A DNA stretch of 64,000 nt, from NCBI GenBank assembly GCA_050084985.1, contig JBITNC010000001.1:104780001-104844000 (forward strand), written 5' to 3'. How positions within the stretch are numbered: position 1 is the first letter of the stretch; every line of letters begins with the position of its first letter. Both the position numbers and the translations under genes were made by a program. The stretch is from Nageia nagi. Its lineage: Eukaryota; Pinophyta. Below, in pieces: positions 21,491 to 34,919 of the stretch. The notes beneath the pieces were generated by a model that saw only the letters and a program-made list of their open reading frames with translations, was not told the DNA's origin and searched no databases.

Positions 21491-23460
21491 CAAAATTTAA
21501 TACATTTAAAGTTTCATGAATTTATAGGTTTGAGATATTTTTGAGCCTCATGATAGATACCCTTCTATCATTCAAGTGGGTAGAGAGTTTCTAGGTCTAA
21601 CTGATCATGCATTCTTTAGGATAGTTGGATTTGATGTGGGCCCATATATGGGTTGCATTAATTATAAGTATCCATTATTGGTAGCTTTATTGGATAGATG
21701 GGATGCTCATACTTTGACCTTTCATCTCCCAATTAGGAAGATGATGATCACTGTATAGGAAATTCATTGCTTATACAAACTACCTATCCATGTTTAGAGG
21801 ATATAGCATGTGGTAGATAGAGCTAGAGCTTTACCAACAATTTTGTATCTTTATGGAGTATATAGAGTTAATATTATTATTTTTGAGATTATTTTTGGAG
21901 GGATTTGATATTACCAGTATTGGATGGAGGATCAAATGGGAGCCATACATTTTTCATATTTGATGGGATTAGTTCAATGTTATGCTCTCCTAGATCTAGT
22001 GGTGGGAGATTTCCATGGTCACTTTTGCTGATTATAGTAGATATGATACAACATGGATAGTATATGCTTGGGCACCTACATTACTAGCTTAGATTTATAT
22101 AGAGCTATTCTTTTATTCCTAGGGGCATTGTGCTTCCTTATCAATTACTATTACTTTGCAGGCATGGGCTTATGAGCATATTGCTATAACACACCCTTTA
22201 AGTTTACCTATGGTTGGTTTTGGTAGTCAGTTTAGAGTATGAGGTAAGCATTATTTGATGGTACGATGATTTTTATATTCATCCATCAAATGGGATTAGG
22301 CAATATGTGGCCTATTACCATTGCATTTTGGCTCAATTAGTTCTAGATTATATGAGGTTTAGACCTTATCATTTATATCCAATTTGGGTTGAGCTTGTAG
22401 GGGAGATTATTAGTATACAACAACCATGTGTATTGAGTGGTAGATGGATAGATTTCTTTGAGTTTTTTTAGTTTGGTAGAGTACACCACCAATTTGGTTT
22501 GATTTAGGATATTCCACCTCCACTAGTGCTATATCAGCATGAGGGTACTATCCTAAAGGATGGTGTTTGATCTTTAGTATATATAGAGCTAGATCCTACT
22601 TAGGAGGAGGTATTGATTTAGGATGATACCAGGGTAGATGATATTGATGTTACTAAGGAGTTTAAAGTTTGGTGGCATGTTGAGTTAGAGGATGATGAGG
22701 ATGATGGAGAGGGAAAATGCATTCATTAGCATATTGATGATGTTAAGGAGGTGGGTGTAGCTATAAGTGAGATAGCAGCAAGTGAGGGAGAGGAGAGGAT
22801 GATAGATCCTATTGAGGAGTTTATTCTTAAGGAGAGAGTAGTGAGTCCAATTGAGGAGGGAGTTACCCCAAGAAAATATGATGATGATAGAGGTGATATA
22901 TTAGCTACTCAGATCCCTAGTATCGATACTTTACTAGGTGATATTTACAAGAGTAGATATCAATTGGCATAAACCAACTCATGCATGTATAGATATGAGC
23001 TGAGAGGTATTGATATCATTGAGATAGGGATGAGGCTTATGCATCACTACAAGAATCTTAGGCTCATCAGATGGGAGCAACACCTACTCTTGGAGGTATA
23101 GAGAGTAGATTCTTAATGTTTATTCATGGAATCTATCAATAGCAAGATTATTATAGTGCCATAGTTTAGACTTGGTTTATAGGTGTACTGGCATTTTCTC
23201 TTGGTATGCAATATCCCATACCTACATTAAGTTACATGCCTATTGATTTATCTACTTATCAATCAAGCAGTAGTGCTCAAGGGATGGTAGGTTCTCTAGG
23301 TAGGATAGGTAAATCAAGAGCCTCTCCTAGTAGAGGCACTACACCTTGGGCATCCTCCCAAGGCATTGTTATATCATCAAAGTTACAATGGGGCTACTTG
23401 ACCAACCAACCCTATAGGTTCTATTGGTACTACTTCCCTTGGTCATGACATTAGAGAATT
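21490..23460 (+). pseudogene. Plant mobile domain (PMD) ORF, antisense within element B
   Basis: The open piece 21576-21758 contains VALLDRWDAHTLTFHLP followed by an MMITV block, the signature start of the aminotransferase-like plant mobile domain (LV.RW...T.TFHLP.GEMTITL). After stops and shifts, LPTILYLYGVY and QAWAYEHIAITHPL (compare the L.LW.WE.....RP block) follow. An acidic C-terminal tail is open at 22751-22972. The gene runs opposite to B's gag-pol, in the 3' region. Antisense extra ORFs with PMD-type domains are described for Tat elements, and PMD proteins also exist as host genes (MAIN/MAIL type). Several frameshifts make it a pseudogene here. Confidence 0.75.
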
Positions 23461-26400
23461 GAGAATATGGTAAAGAGATCACCATAGTTCTCAAGGTTCA
23501 AGGTAGTGGTTGGAGTAGTCCTCAAGAAGGGTTTGGTGTTGGGGTAGTCCATGAGGATACCCATATTATACTTTGATACTATATACTTCATGAGATCATG
23601 TAATTTTATATACTTTTTATGAGATGATGTAATTTGAGACATTATGATTTGATATGTTATATGATTGAGTAGTTGAGGATATTTGGGATTATATCATGTT
23701 TAGTTTTATATTGACAGATAAGTATATGATGATATGCTTTCTTATGATTATATATTCAAGTTTATGACAGTTTCATATATTGAATGATGTTTGAATGTTT
23801 TGATGCTATTACCATAAAGGTTATATAAAATACTAGATAATGAAATTTTTGTAAATAAAATTTTATAGGACATATTTCAAGTATAATAGTATGAAATTAG
23901 ATGCATCATTTTTTATTTCTTGGTCATGTATGTATATAAATAAATGTATGATAAGAAATGTTATACAAATATAGAAGATAACTAGAATAACAAGATCACT
24001 TATCAATTTAAATAATAATAATGATAATTTTATATTGGGATATATGGATAGTATTGATAACATAATATAATTAAAGAAATAATCAATTAACTAGATTTAT
24101 CAATCTTTCCTTTACCTTCATTTATGCAATTAGAAATGATATAAAACATAGTCATAATATCAAAAGTTTATCTTGAACTCATGTGTGTATGGTGATATTC
24201 ATTTACTTCTCTAAACATTCATAAATTAAATGTTTTTAAAAGCATAGTTTTAAATTAAATTCTCCTTTTGTGCATACAATGGTCCAAATTTCTTTGGACA
24301 TGTTGCTTCTTCATTAGGTATGCCCCATTGCTAGATGGGCATCCATAGCTATAATGAAGATTAACCCCTAGATCCCACTACAACCTTGCTCTATTACCAA
24401 TTAGGCATCCATAGCTCTGATAGAGGATACTACAATGACCCAAGCATATATTCTCTTTTCTTTTCTTTTTTTATCTCTTGTTTTTTTTAGTCTCTGTTTT
24501 TTTTTTTACCTTGGGTTTGGGATGAAGCAAAATAATGGGAGAATATTTCTTTTAAAACTATACTTCAAAGCATTCAATGTCTATTTATTTTGAGATTTTA
24601 AATGTGAGAATATTGTTTGAGTTTCTAATATTCTAAAGATATCAAACATGTTTATCTATTATTTTAAATTGACTAAAATTCAGATATCAAATATCATAAT
24701 AGAAGCTAGAATGATAATAACTTTAAACAACATTAAGTTAATCATACATATGCAATGTAATATGTATACAAATGGTATCTATGAATGGGGGAATATATAA
24801 ATATAAATTGATAAGTGATCTAAATCATTATAGTTTTCATCAAATAAGAATAACATTTCCTAATTTAATAATGGTGTATATATATATATATAAGGTAGCG
24901 CATGCAATAGCCAAGACACTTCAGAATTATATGTTTTTGAGTATAAATAAATAATATATAGATGTATATGTATATATATAAAAATTTGTTTTTTTTAAGT
25001 GTTTTCTAATTTTTATGATTTTTTTTTTATATTTTTAGAATCTATAAGTTCATCAAATATTATGGGATGATCTTTTAACAATGGTCCAACCTTTTTGTTT
25101 CAAGACATAATAATATGGAGAATTCAATAGAAGATAATATGGCCCTATTTCAAGAATGGATGGTTGATGTCTTAATGGATAAATAATTAATGAATATGAT
25201 AATACTATAACTACCTTTGGTTTTGGTTTAAACTTTTGGATAACTCTTTGTTTGATGGATGACTCTAAAGATTATTTACCAATATTAAAGAATTGAGTAA
25301 GTGATGGTGTGCTTGATTGTGCACAATAATGGAAATATGAAAACAATGATGAACATGGTTTTACATTCTTGATGAGTTGATCCACATAATCCTTTTCAAT
25401 ATGTGTAGGATAAACTTCATGTTTTGCTTTCTTTCATAAATTAAGTCATTGAAGTGTCCTTTTAAATCTTAATTTTGTATTTAAAGCATTATTGATGCAA
25501 CATGTTTTATTGAAAAGTGAAGTGTAATCACATATAATATCATGATTGGGGATTGTAGAATTATTATACTAAATTACTGAGTCATTGACAACATCAATGA
25601 GTGATATGATTCATCCCCTATACTTTACATTCACATGATCAATACAATTCAAAGAAATTTTAGGTCTTTGATAAGGCCAATGTATATGAAACAAATGAAT
25701 TAAACTCATTTTTTATTGTAATTCCATCCACATTTCTTTGGAATCTATTTCAATAGTTACATTATCCTCATTATGTTTTAATACCCAAGCTTTAGAGTTT
25801 CAATCATTGTAATAAGACATGGCTATTTTCTCTTGTATTTCCATAGGTAATGAAAACACATGAGACATAACTTCACATGGGTTTCTTTGTAACATTTTTA
25901 CATATTTATCATCATGATACCATTCAATGAAATGTGGATTGAATTTATCAATTTGAAATTATGGAAGATGAGTTCATAATATTTTCAAAGATAATTATCG
26001 TGTTAAACTTTCACATGGAGGTGAGGAACAAAATCTTGACTTTATATGAGAAAAGCAATAATTAATTTTTTGAATTAACTTTTCAAATCATCTTGGAGTT
26101 GGTACAAATGAAGTGGTGAAATAATAGATCATTTTATGATGATTAAGATCTCCTACAATTTGACTTACCTAATTTAAAAGAAGTTCTAAATTTTGTGAAA
26201 TACGATACACTATGTTCAAAACCCAATTATTGAAAATATAATCAAGGATCAATCATGGTTAGGACATAGGCCAACAAAAACATATTATATTTATATTTTC
26301 AACCTAATCATGATAATGCATAATATCAACAAAATACATGGATTTATTAATATAAATATCGATATCATCTCCTTTATTGTCCATTTTCCACCCATCATAT

Positions 26401-26650
26401 GGATTAGGTTGATTTTTTAATACTATTAATTTTTGTATATCAATAGGTAAACTTAAGAAATTTCTCATCATGGAAGTAATATTTTGCATTATATGCATGA
26501 TAGCTCTATCTCATAGATATTGATATTTTGCATACCAAAGCAATTGTTGAAGTCCTCTTCTATTTTCCATTACATGGATAGTATTTGACCATTTAAAATC
26601 CATCTACCAATACATTAATACATATATCAATTTTATCATCATTTTTTTAA
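23461..26650. other. 3' noncoding region of B between PMD and integrase
   Basis: No coding content recognised in about 3.2 kb; it is very AT-rich with poly-T runs. One block at about 24285-24450 is conserved with 55130-55265 of element C in reverse complement, including two direct repeats of the word CTATGGATGCC. The rest holds nothing I can name. Confidence 0.55.
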
Positions 26651-27950
26651 CATACAAAACATGTGTATATACTTTTTACAAAGAGAAAATGTTTTTTTAA
26701 GTATAGAATGGTCAAATATGTGTGATGTTTATGGGTTCATGCTCTTCATTTCCTTCCATATCAGCCAAATTATGTGCCCCAAAACCATATTTTTTCTTGA
26801 TTATGTAAGGTCCCAACTAATTTGGAGCAAATTTATCATGTAATTGATGTTCCATATGAGATGTTTGTTGATTTTTTTTAAAATTAAATAACTTATGTTA
26901 AATTCACATATCTTAACTTTCTTATCAAATCCTCATTTGATACATTCTTGGTATACATGCATATGTTCTAAGGCATGGACTCATTTTTCATCTAAAAGCA
27001 ATAATTGATCTAATCTTGCTGGTCTTGTTGTTTCATCGATTATATAGTCTTATAAAGCAATTTGTAAAGAAGGAATTTCTATCTCTAATGGCAATATTGC
27101 TTTTGAACCATAAACAAGTGAAAATAAGGTTGCCCCAATTGGTGTTCTAGTGCTTGTATGATATGACCATAAAGCATGTGGAATTCAAAGATGCTAATCT
27201 TTATGAGAATCATTAATAGTTGTAACTAGAACACTTTGAATGGTTTTATTTGTAGCCTTAGCTTGACCATTACCTTGAGGATAATAGGGTGTTGAAAAGC
27301 TAATTTGTATGTGATATGCTTTACATAATGCCAATACTTCTTTATTTTTAAAATTTTTTCCATTATCAGTAACGATTTTAGTAGGAATATTAAATCAATA
27401 GATAAGATGATGTAATATGAATTTAGCTATTTTAGGACCTTTTATTGAAATCATGGGTATAGCTTTGACCCATTTCATAAAATATTCAATAGCTATTATA
27501 ATAAATTTATGACCTCTTAATGATGTAGGTGATATTTGTCCTATGATATCTAAAGCCCATCATGAAAATGGCCATAAAGATTGCATTGGTTGTATCATTT
27601 GTGAGGGTTGAATAAAAAGGTGAGCATGTTGTTGATACTTAATACATTTTTTAATGTAATATATACAATCATGTTCCATTATAGGCCAATAATATCCCAT
27701 GCACATTAGACATTTTGTAATAGTAGATCCACTAAAATGTCCTTCGCATATTCCATCATGTGCAGTCAAAATTGTGATTTATGAATTAGCCCATTCTAAA
27801 TAATGTAGTAATATACCATCAAATCCTCTTTAATATAGTATATCACCTAATATATAGTAAGGAGATGCTCATAATTTAAAAGCTTTTATACCTAATTTTG
27901 TTGAATCTTTAGGTAAAACTCCATCTCTTAAAAATTTAACTAATTGATCA
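26650..27950 (-). pseudogene. Element B integrase
   Basis: HHCC region at 27560-27790 (HDGICEGHFSG...YYWPIMEHDC...CIKYQQHAHL). The last cysteine of CxxC is tyrosine. The core then has WALDIIGQ (first D), IVTDNGKNF (second D) and NGQAKATNK, where lysine (codon at 27257-27259) takes the place of the catalytic glutamate. A C-terminal part like YGSKAILPLEIEIPSLQI follows toward 26900, then a decayed tail. It lies downstream of the second RNase H, as usual in Tat elements. Zinc site and active site are both damaged. Confidence 0.85.
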
Positions 27951-28980
27951 TACCATAGATTTTTTTCTTCTATTGTGATGTCCAAAACATCATATGTTTT
28001 ATCATCTATTTCTAAATAGACTCTATTATTTTTACTATTTCAATGTGAATGTTTTGATGGTGCAAATTTTGAGGTATTAATGATCCAATTAATACCATAG
28101 CATTAGCAAATCTATTATTTTATCTAGGAGTTGTATGAATTTTATATTTTATCAATAAAGATAATAAATTGTCAACTATTTTTTTATATTTTTGAAGTAA
28201 AGGTTCTTTACATTGAAAGATTCTTTTAATTTAATTTAAAATTAACAATGAATCTTTGATGAATTTTACTTTTCGTATTTTTAATTTTAAACTGATCTTA
28301 ATAACTAATATTAAGGCCTCATATTCAGAATTATTATTTGTATAAGGAAAATCTAATTTGAATGAGTATGGAATTGGTACTCCTTGAGAAGTGATAAATA
28401 TAACATCTACTCCACCTCTTTTTTTACATTTAGATCCATCAAAATGTATTTTCATATCCCATTCTTCTTCCAATTCTATAGGTAAGTCAACATTGTCTAA
28501 TTGAAATATGTGTTCATCAAGTAATTCTATGATAATAGGATTATCATTTTTTAAAGGTGCTTTTGCTAAATAATTAGCTATAACTTGACCTTTGATGGAT
28601 TTTTGATTGATGAATTGTAAATCAAATTCAATTAAATACATGATCCATTTTAACATTCTTGTATTTTGGTAAGTTTTATTCATCATATATTTAAGGGGAT
28701 TAGCTTTTGCAATAACATAAGTAGTATGTTTTAACATGTAATGCCTAGTTTTTTTGTTATGAAAATGATGGCTAAACATATTTTTTCCATATATACATAC
28801 TTAATTTCATAATCTAGTAGTGTTTGACTAAGGTAATAAATGGCTTCCTCTTTGTTGTGTTCATTCTTTTGAGAAAGCTTAATACCTAATGCATTTTCTA
28901 TTGCTAATGAATAAAGCAAAATGGTTCATTGGTTTGTGGAGGACTTAATACTGGTGGTGTTAATAGATATTGTTTAATTT
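27950..28980 (-). pseudogene. Element B RNase H and second, archaeal-type RNase H
   Basis: The first RNase H lies at about 28731-28980 (LGIKLSQKNEHNKEEAIYYL, LLDYEIKYVYMEK). It is followed by a tether and a second domain within 28231-28779 (WDMKIHFDGSKCKKRGG, NNNSEYEALIL), whose FDGS and SEYEAL carry the catalytic D and E. Only one shift separates the two. This order RT, RNase H, archaeal-type RNase H, integrase is the known dual-RNase H layout of Tat elements. The tail of the second domain (27950-28230) is broken by stops. Confidence 0.85.
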
Positions 28981-29960
28981 CATACAAAGCTTCTTATTGT
29001 TCTTTACCCCAATAAAAAATGGTTCCCTTTTGTAACAATTTAGTAAAGGGTTTACATTTTTTTGATAGTTGTGAAATAAAATGTCTGATTGCTTGTAATT
29101 TTTCTTACAAACTTTGCAATTGTTTGATATTGGAAGGAGGAGGCATATCTATTATTGCTTTAATTTTATTAGGATCTATTTAAATTCCTCATTGAGATAT
29201 AATGAATCCTAATATTTTTACTAAAGTTACTCCAAAAACACATTTCTTTGGGTTAAGAAAAATATTAAATTTTAACAATCTATCACATATTTTTATCAAT
29301 ATCTCAGGATGTTGTTCTCTTAGTTTAGACTTAGCCAATAAATCATCAACAAAATATTCTATAATATCATGCATATAATCATGAAATATGTATGTCATTG
29401 CTCTTTGATACATTGATCCAACATTTTCAAGACCAAAGGGCATTACTTTATAACAAAAGGTTCCCCATGGTGTTATAAATGCAGTTTTATGTTGGTCTTT
29501 GGGAGTGAGTTTTATTTTATTATATCCAAAAATCCATCCATCAGTGAAAACATATCATGTACTACTATGGAATCCACTTAATTATCTATATTGGAAAGTA
29601 GGAAATCATCTTTAGGACATGCTTTATTTAAATCCCTAAAATTAGTACAGATATGAATTTTTCCATTTGATTTTTTTACAAAAACCATATTTAAAATCCA
29701 TTCTAAATAATCAATTAGTTGTATAAATTTGGAATCTAATAACTTTTGTAATTATTCTTTTACCATTAAAGCTATTGTAGGATTCATTTTTTGTAACTTT
29801 TGCTTAATAGATTTAGCATCCTCTTTAAGACTTGGATTATAAACAACCAAATTGATAGCTATACCAAGCATATTTTCATATGTCCATGCAAATATGGCCT
29901 ATTTTACTTTCAAAATGGATATGAATAACTTTTTCTCTTCTTCTATTAAGAATTTTCTTA
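28981..29960 (-). pseudogene. Element B reverse transcriptase
   Basis: Blocks, right to left: a DAKSIKQKLQKMNP linker, WILNMVFVKKSNGKIHICT, DLNKACPKDD, then an open piece 29189-29443 with MPFGLENVGSMYQRAM and EYFVDDLLAKS. VDD is the catalytic pair after a tyrosine-to-phenylalanine change. LNPKKCVFGV follows. Several stops and one frameshift occur. Typical Ty3/gypsy RT. Confidence 0.88.
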
Positions 29961-30974
29961 ACTAAATAATTTTAAGTTTACTAGAATCATTACTAATATT
30001 AACATCAATAGTTTCTTCAATTACTATATGTGATCCTTCTTTTAATTGATTAGGTATAGAAATCCAAGTTTTATCACTTAAATCATATTCTTCTACTTCT
30101 CTAATATTGCTTTCAATCAAAGTTGAATTTACTTTTACTTTGAATTGTAGAGATATAGGTTATATATTTTCAATGTTTATTTGTTCAATTTCAACCATAT
30201 TGATTGATATATCATTATTAAATAAATACTTAGGTATCAACTTATCAAATGTACTATCATCATTTGATTTTAATGGGTGTGGAGATAAAGAGATTCTTCA
30301 GATGTGAGATTTTCATGTTATAATTATATCATATTTCTATTTGAATTATATTTTATTTTACTCTTATATATTAATCTCATCTTATCTATAAGCATTTTAT
30401 AATACATGTATATTACATGTCATGGACCTTGTTCATATTGTCCTAATCTGTATCCTTTCTAATGACATTTGTTAAAATATCATTGGACAAAATATCATAC
30501 ATAAGGTGACAAATAGTCCAAGGAATTACAAAATGTTTCTTTGCTAATTTTTGGAATAGATTGTTCATCAAGTTTATCAATTCTTGCATATAAAAATAAT
30601 GTTTGATTAGGTTTTTCACCTAGTGAAACAAGTTGTCCTACAATATTTGATTCTTGATAAGGTCATATAATTTCTTTAGTAGTGGGAATATTAAATATTA
30701 TATCATCAATATTACATTCTCCAATACCTAGATTAGACAACTTAGCTAATGTATGAAAAATTTTATTTAATTTATCCTATGACAATTTCTCTTGAGATGA
30801 AGTTACCATCTCACTAGTTTTAGATGAATAGGCATTATACAACATGTTTAATGTTTATGTTTGATTTTGCTAGGATTCTTTTTCTTGTAGATTTAAACTA
30901 TTTGATTCAAAAATTAAATTAGTTATTTTTGGAATATCCATTACTTGCTTTTATTTTTATTATTTTAACATATT
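29961..30974 (-). pseudogene. Element B protease-RT linker
   Basis: Broken coding sense with IDDIIFNIP, a block also present in element E (60609-61016), which supports a true polyprotein linker. No known domain. Confidence 0.55.
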
Positions 30975-31640
30975 TTATTTATCATTATCTTTTAAGGATT
31001 TTGATAAAGATGTCATAAAGAAATGAGTGGAAGGTAGAGTGATCTCATCAAAAATTCCTGTAATGTTACAATGTGAAAATGGTTGATCATATCCAAGGAC
31101 ACAATGTATTATTCCATTATGTATGTATTTTAAACAATTATGATATGTTGAAGGAATACATTTCATATCTTTAATCCAAAGTCTTATTAAGAGGATATTG
31201 TATTGTATAATATCCCATACAATGACCTATAACATAGTTTGAATAGTTTTTGATCCAACTATAATAGGTATAGATATTGATCCAATTGTTGGAAATAAAG
31301 CATCATTAAAGGCTTTTAATTGTAAGGTTGTTACCTTAATATGTGAAAATAGGATATTCAAATTTTGAAAAGTAGTTATTGATATAATATTTATTGTAGA
31401 TCCTTCATCAATTAAGACTTGTTTGAACATCTTTTCATTAATATTTGCTACAATGTGTAATGATGGATCAATTCTATATGAATTTTTCCAATGTTTAATT
31501 TCATGATCAAAAAATGTAATCATGGGTTTTTGAATTTGTTTAATGTTACTTATAAGAGTAGCAAAACTTTCAGGATCATTAATATCTAACTCATTTTATG
31601 TAAAATATGATTCATTGCATCTTGATGATCTTTTGATTAT
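30975..31640 (-). pseudogene. Element B aspartic protease
   Basis: The open piece 31227-31523 has LIDEGSTINIIS, the retropepsin D-x-G-S/T site with the aspartate kept, and LQLKAFNDALFPTIG. It is followed by an RLL-like region with ECVPS-type wording (KCIPSTYHNCLKYIHNG) at 30975-31166. The same wording is found in C (53521-54000). One stop separates the two pieces. Confidence 0.8.
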
Positions 31641-31899
31641 TGTAACAAATCAAATAAGGATAATTTAACTTATGATATTTTTAATTGTTGTTGTAATGCT
31701 CCTTTTACTAACACTTTAGGATGTTGAGGTATTGGTATTTGTGGCATTATATTTTGTTGATTCATTGTTGTATTTTGTTTATTTTAACTCTTTTGTGCCC
31801 TTGTGGCAACATACCTGGTGTAATTTGCATCATACTTATGTATTACTTGATTCATATTCCATGAAATATTATTTGTATGCTATGGAAGAGGACTTTGAT

Positions 31900-34800
31900 A
31901 AATGCCTAATTCTTTATTAGGATTTTTCAAAGGGGTATCTACCTATAATTTCTCCTCATCAACTAAATCTTGGATCACATGTTTCAATGAACAACATTGA
32001 TTTGTATCATGACCCTTTTGTCAATGATAATTACAAAATTCATTTTCTCTATACCATTTAGTATTTTTATTTTGCATTTCATCTTGTCTAAGTTTAGGTA
32101 ATATTATTAATTTATGATTGAACATTTTCTTTAAAATATCTTAAAGGGGTTCATATAAAGGTGTAAAATTCCTAGGAGGGATTATGTCTCTTTCAAATTT
32201 TTGGTTTCCTTTTAATTCTTCATCCTTTTTTAAGGTTGTCTTAAATTCTTCTTTTTGTATGGACACTTTATTATTTGGTATCACTATATTTGTTTGTATC
32301 TTACTTTTTGTATATCCTTCTCATTTTTTACCTTTTATTTTACCATATTGAATTTTAATTTGTTTGATTACTAGTACCTGAGAGATAGCATCTTCAAACA
32401 TTTTATGTTGTTACATAAGTAATATGATAGCTATAGGTCTTAAGCAAATTTGAATAAATAATTTTACTAATTTCTCTTGAGGTAATGTATAAGGCATACT
32501 TGTCAAAATTACTTGCCATCATGAAATGAAATCTTTTATTGATTCATTAGGAAATTGTTGTAATCTTGTTAGATTAGTAATAGAGTTTTTATCTTTAATA
32601 TTAATCCTAAAATGTTGTAAAAAAAGGTTTTCTAGCTAAGAATAAGTTTTAAATACTATATTGTAGCAAACCATTATACCAATCCATGGCTTGACCAGTG
32701 AGTGTCATGGGAAATATTTGTAACATTAAGGTATTATCATTGGCAATTAAATAATTGAAATACTTAAATTTTCTTAAATGTTCTTTAGGGTCTTCTTTTC
32801 TTTTAAAAGGTTCAATTTTATGGATTTCAAACTTATAAGGTATATCCTTCTTTGGAACACTTGGATGTATTAGTTCACTATAGATTATCTCATATAAAGG
32901 TAATCCTTTTTCTATTTAAGCAATATTTCTTCTATCTTTTTTAATTGTTTTGTTACCTAATTATCTTCTTTACTTATTTTTGGTTGAATTTTTGGTGAAA
33001 CAATTTTAGGATCATTTTCTTCTTGATATCCTTGGGAGGCTTCTTGTAGTAATATAGAATAATCTTGATTATAAGGAGCAACTTGTTGTTGTGGTTGTTG
33101 ATAAGTTAACATTTGTGTTTGAGGAATTTGTTGTGAAGTTCCCATTACTTGTAATGGTTGTGGTACTTGATAATTTTTTTATACATATTATGGTAGTTGT
33201 TGTTGGATCATTGGTTGATATTATATCTTTTGACCTAAGATGGCATTTGTGTGATAAGTTGATAATTTGGTAATTTACCTTGTACTTGAGGATAAGATGT
33301 AGCTTGTTGATTTGGTTTTTAAGTATATGACTATTATTTAAATTGGAAAACCACTTGTTGATTTTGATATGGTTGAATAAGTGGTGAACTTTGTTGTTGA
33401 ATAGGTAAATACCTACTTTGAAATATAGGTTGTTGCAATTGAATTTGTGGTTGTTGATATGAAGTTTGATATTGATGTGACATTATTTAAATCTAGTTTT
33501 AATGAGGTATTTTTTGTAAAGGAATTTTTTGAGGAATAGATTGTCCTTTTTTTACATAATACATGAAATTTGGTGGTTGATTTTGTTTACTTATTAAAGC
33601 CAATCCTTGTGTTGATTTGTAGTGGGGATTTACTTGTATGTTTTGTGCTTTTGGAGTTTATAATATTATTATCATACTTTGAATTGGCTAACTTGTTGTA
33701 TGAATAGTAATAGCTTGTTCTTGATACATTGGTTGCTTTTCCTTTTGTTTTATCTATACCATATGACCTTGTGTTTGCATTTGTGTTATTATAGGAGTTT
33801 GACTTTGTTGAGGCATATCCAATATATATTCATATTTAGGTGTTTTAGGATTTTGATTTTCTTATGGCATACCTAAATTATATTCTATTTGTGATGGTAT
33901 TTGGAATTGTTGGATCATATCTAATGTATTTTGAATTTGAGATGGAAATTGTTGTTGAATATCAAAAGCTTGTAATACAACTTAAGGATCTTCTATCTAT
34001 TGAAAAGGTATTGGATATTGTTGAGTAAACTTAATTAACTCTTATTCCTTTTTTGCTTCTAAAGTTTGATCATATATTTGTAAATTTTTTTCAAACTCTA
34101 CTTGTATAAATTTTGGTAATGCTTTTTTCTTTGTATCCATATATGGAGGAATTGGTTGTAACATTAGTCATTTATTACTAGATTCTTGTAACTTTGATAA
34201 TTTTTTAAATGGCATAGTTTGCAAATATGAGTGCATTGTTCATGCAACAATATTCTTATAAGGGTTTTATTCAGATTGAAAAATTTGATAAGGATTATAA
34301 AATAAATTAAATCCTTTTAAATTTTATGATATAGGACTAGATGTATTTATAGATACCTTATCATACATGTCTTGCATCTCCCTTGTTGATGGTGTATAAT
34401 CTAATCATCTAACATAGGAAAGAATAAATGAATCATCTAGTAAATATTTCTTAACTTTTACATACTTTGGATTAAACACTCCCTTTTGTAATATAGGATC
34501 AGCTGTATGTGTACTTGCTAGGAGTTTTAACTCATTTGGAGATCATATAGATGATTCTAAAGGTAATTCATCTAAATTGTAATGAGTACCACATGGAGAA
34601 AGACTATGAACATGAGGAGATGCTTGAGGTATACGTAATTGAGTTAATTTTCTTCTAGCTTCTATCAACATAATATCATGCTCTGTATATGTTTCTTATG
34701 TTGTATTAAGTCTTTCAATATTTTGTTTTCAAAAGATTCTTCAATTGGATTAGTTTCAAAATCTTTTGGATACATTTCTTGAAGTAATGGTTCAATACTA

Positions 34801-34919
34801 GATTTACAATGTGGAACTTGTTGTAATGGATATAAACTAGTTCTATTTATTTCTTCTAAATTAATAGAACTTAGAATTTCTCTACTTTATTGAGCTATTT
34901 GTGAATGTGTTTGGACCAT
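31900..34919 (-). pseudogene. Element B gag
   Basis: Starts at the ATG at 34917-34919. The first ~1.8 kb is a glutamine/proline-rich region, badly broken. The gag core lies at about 32840-32450 (NLFLQHFRINIKD, QEKLVKLFIQICLRP). A zinc finger C-x2-H-x4-H-x4-C (CNYHQQKGHDTNQC) lies at about 32010-32050, with IQDLVDEEKL after it, the usual Tat gag ending. Gag packages the genomic RNA. Stops mostly replace Gln and Trp. Confidence 0.8.

Noticed and set aside
31732-31920. Plus-strand frame in B gag region
   Set aside because: Antisense of the decayed gag; composition only.
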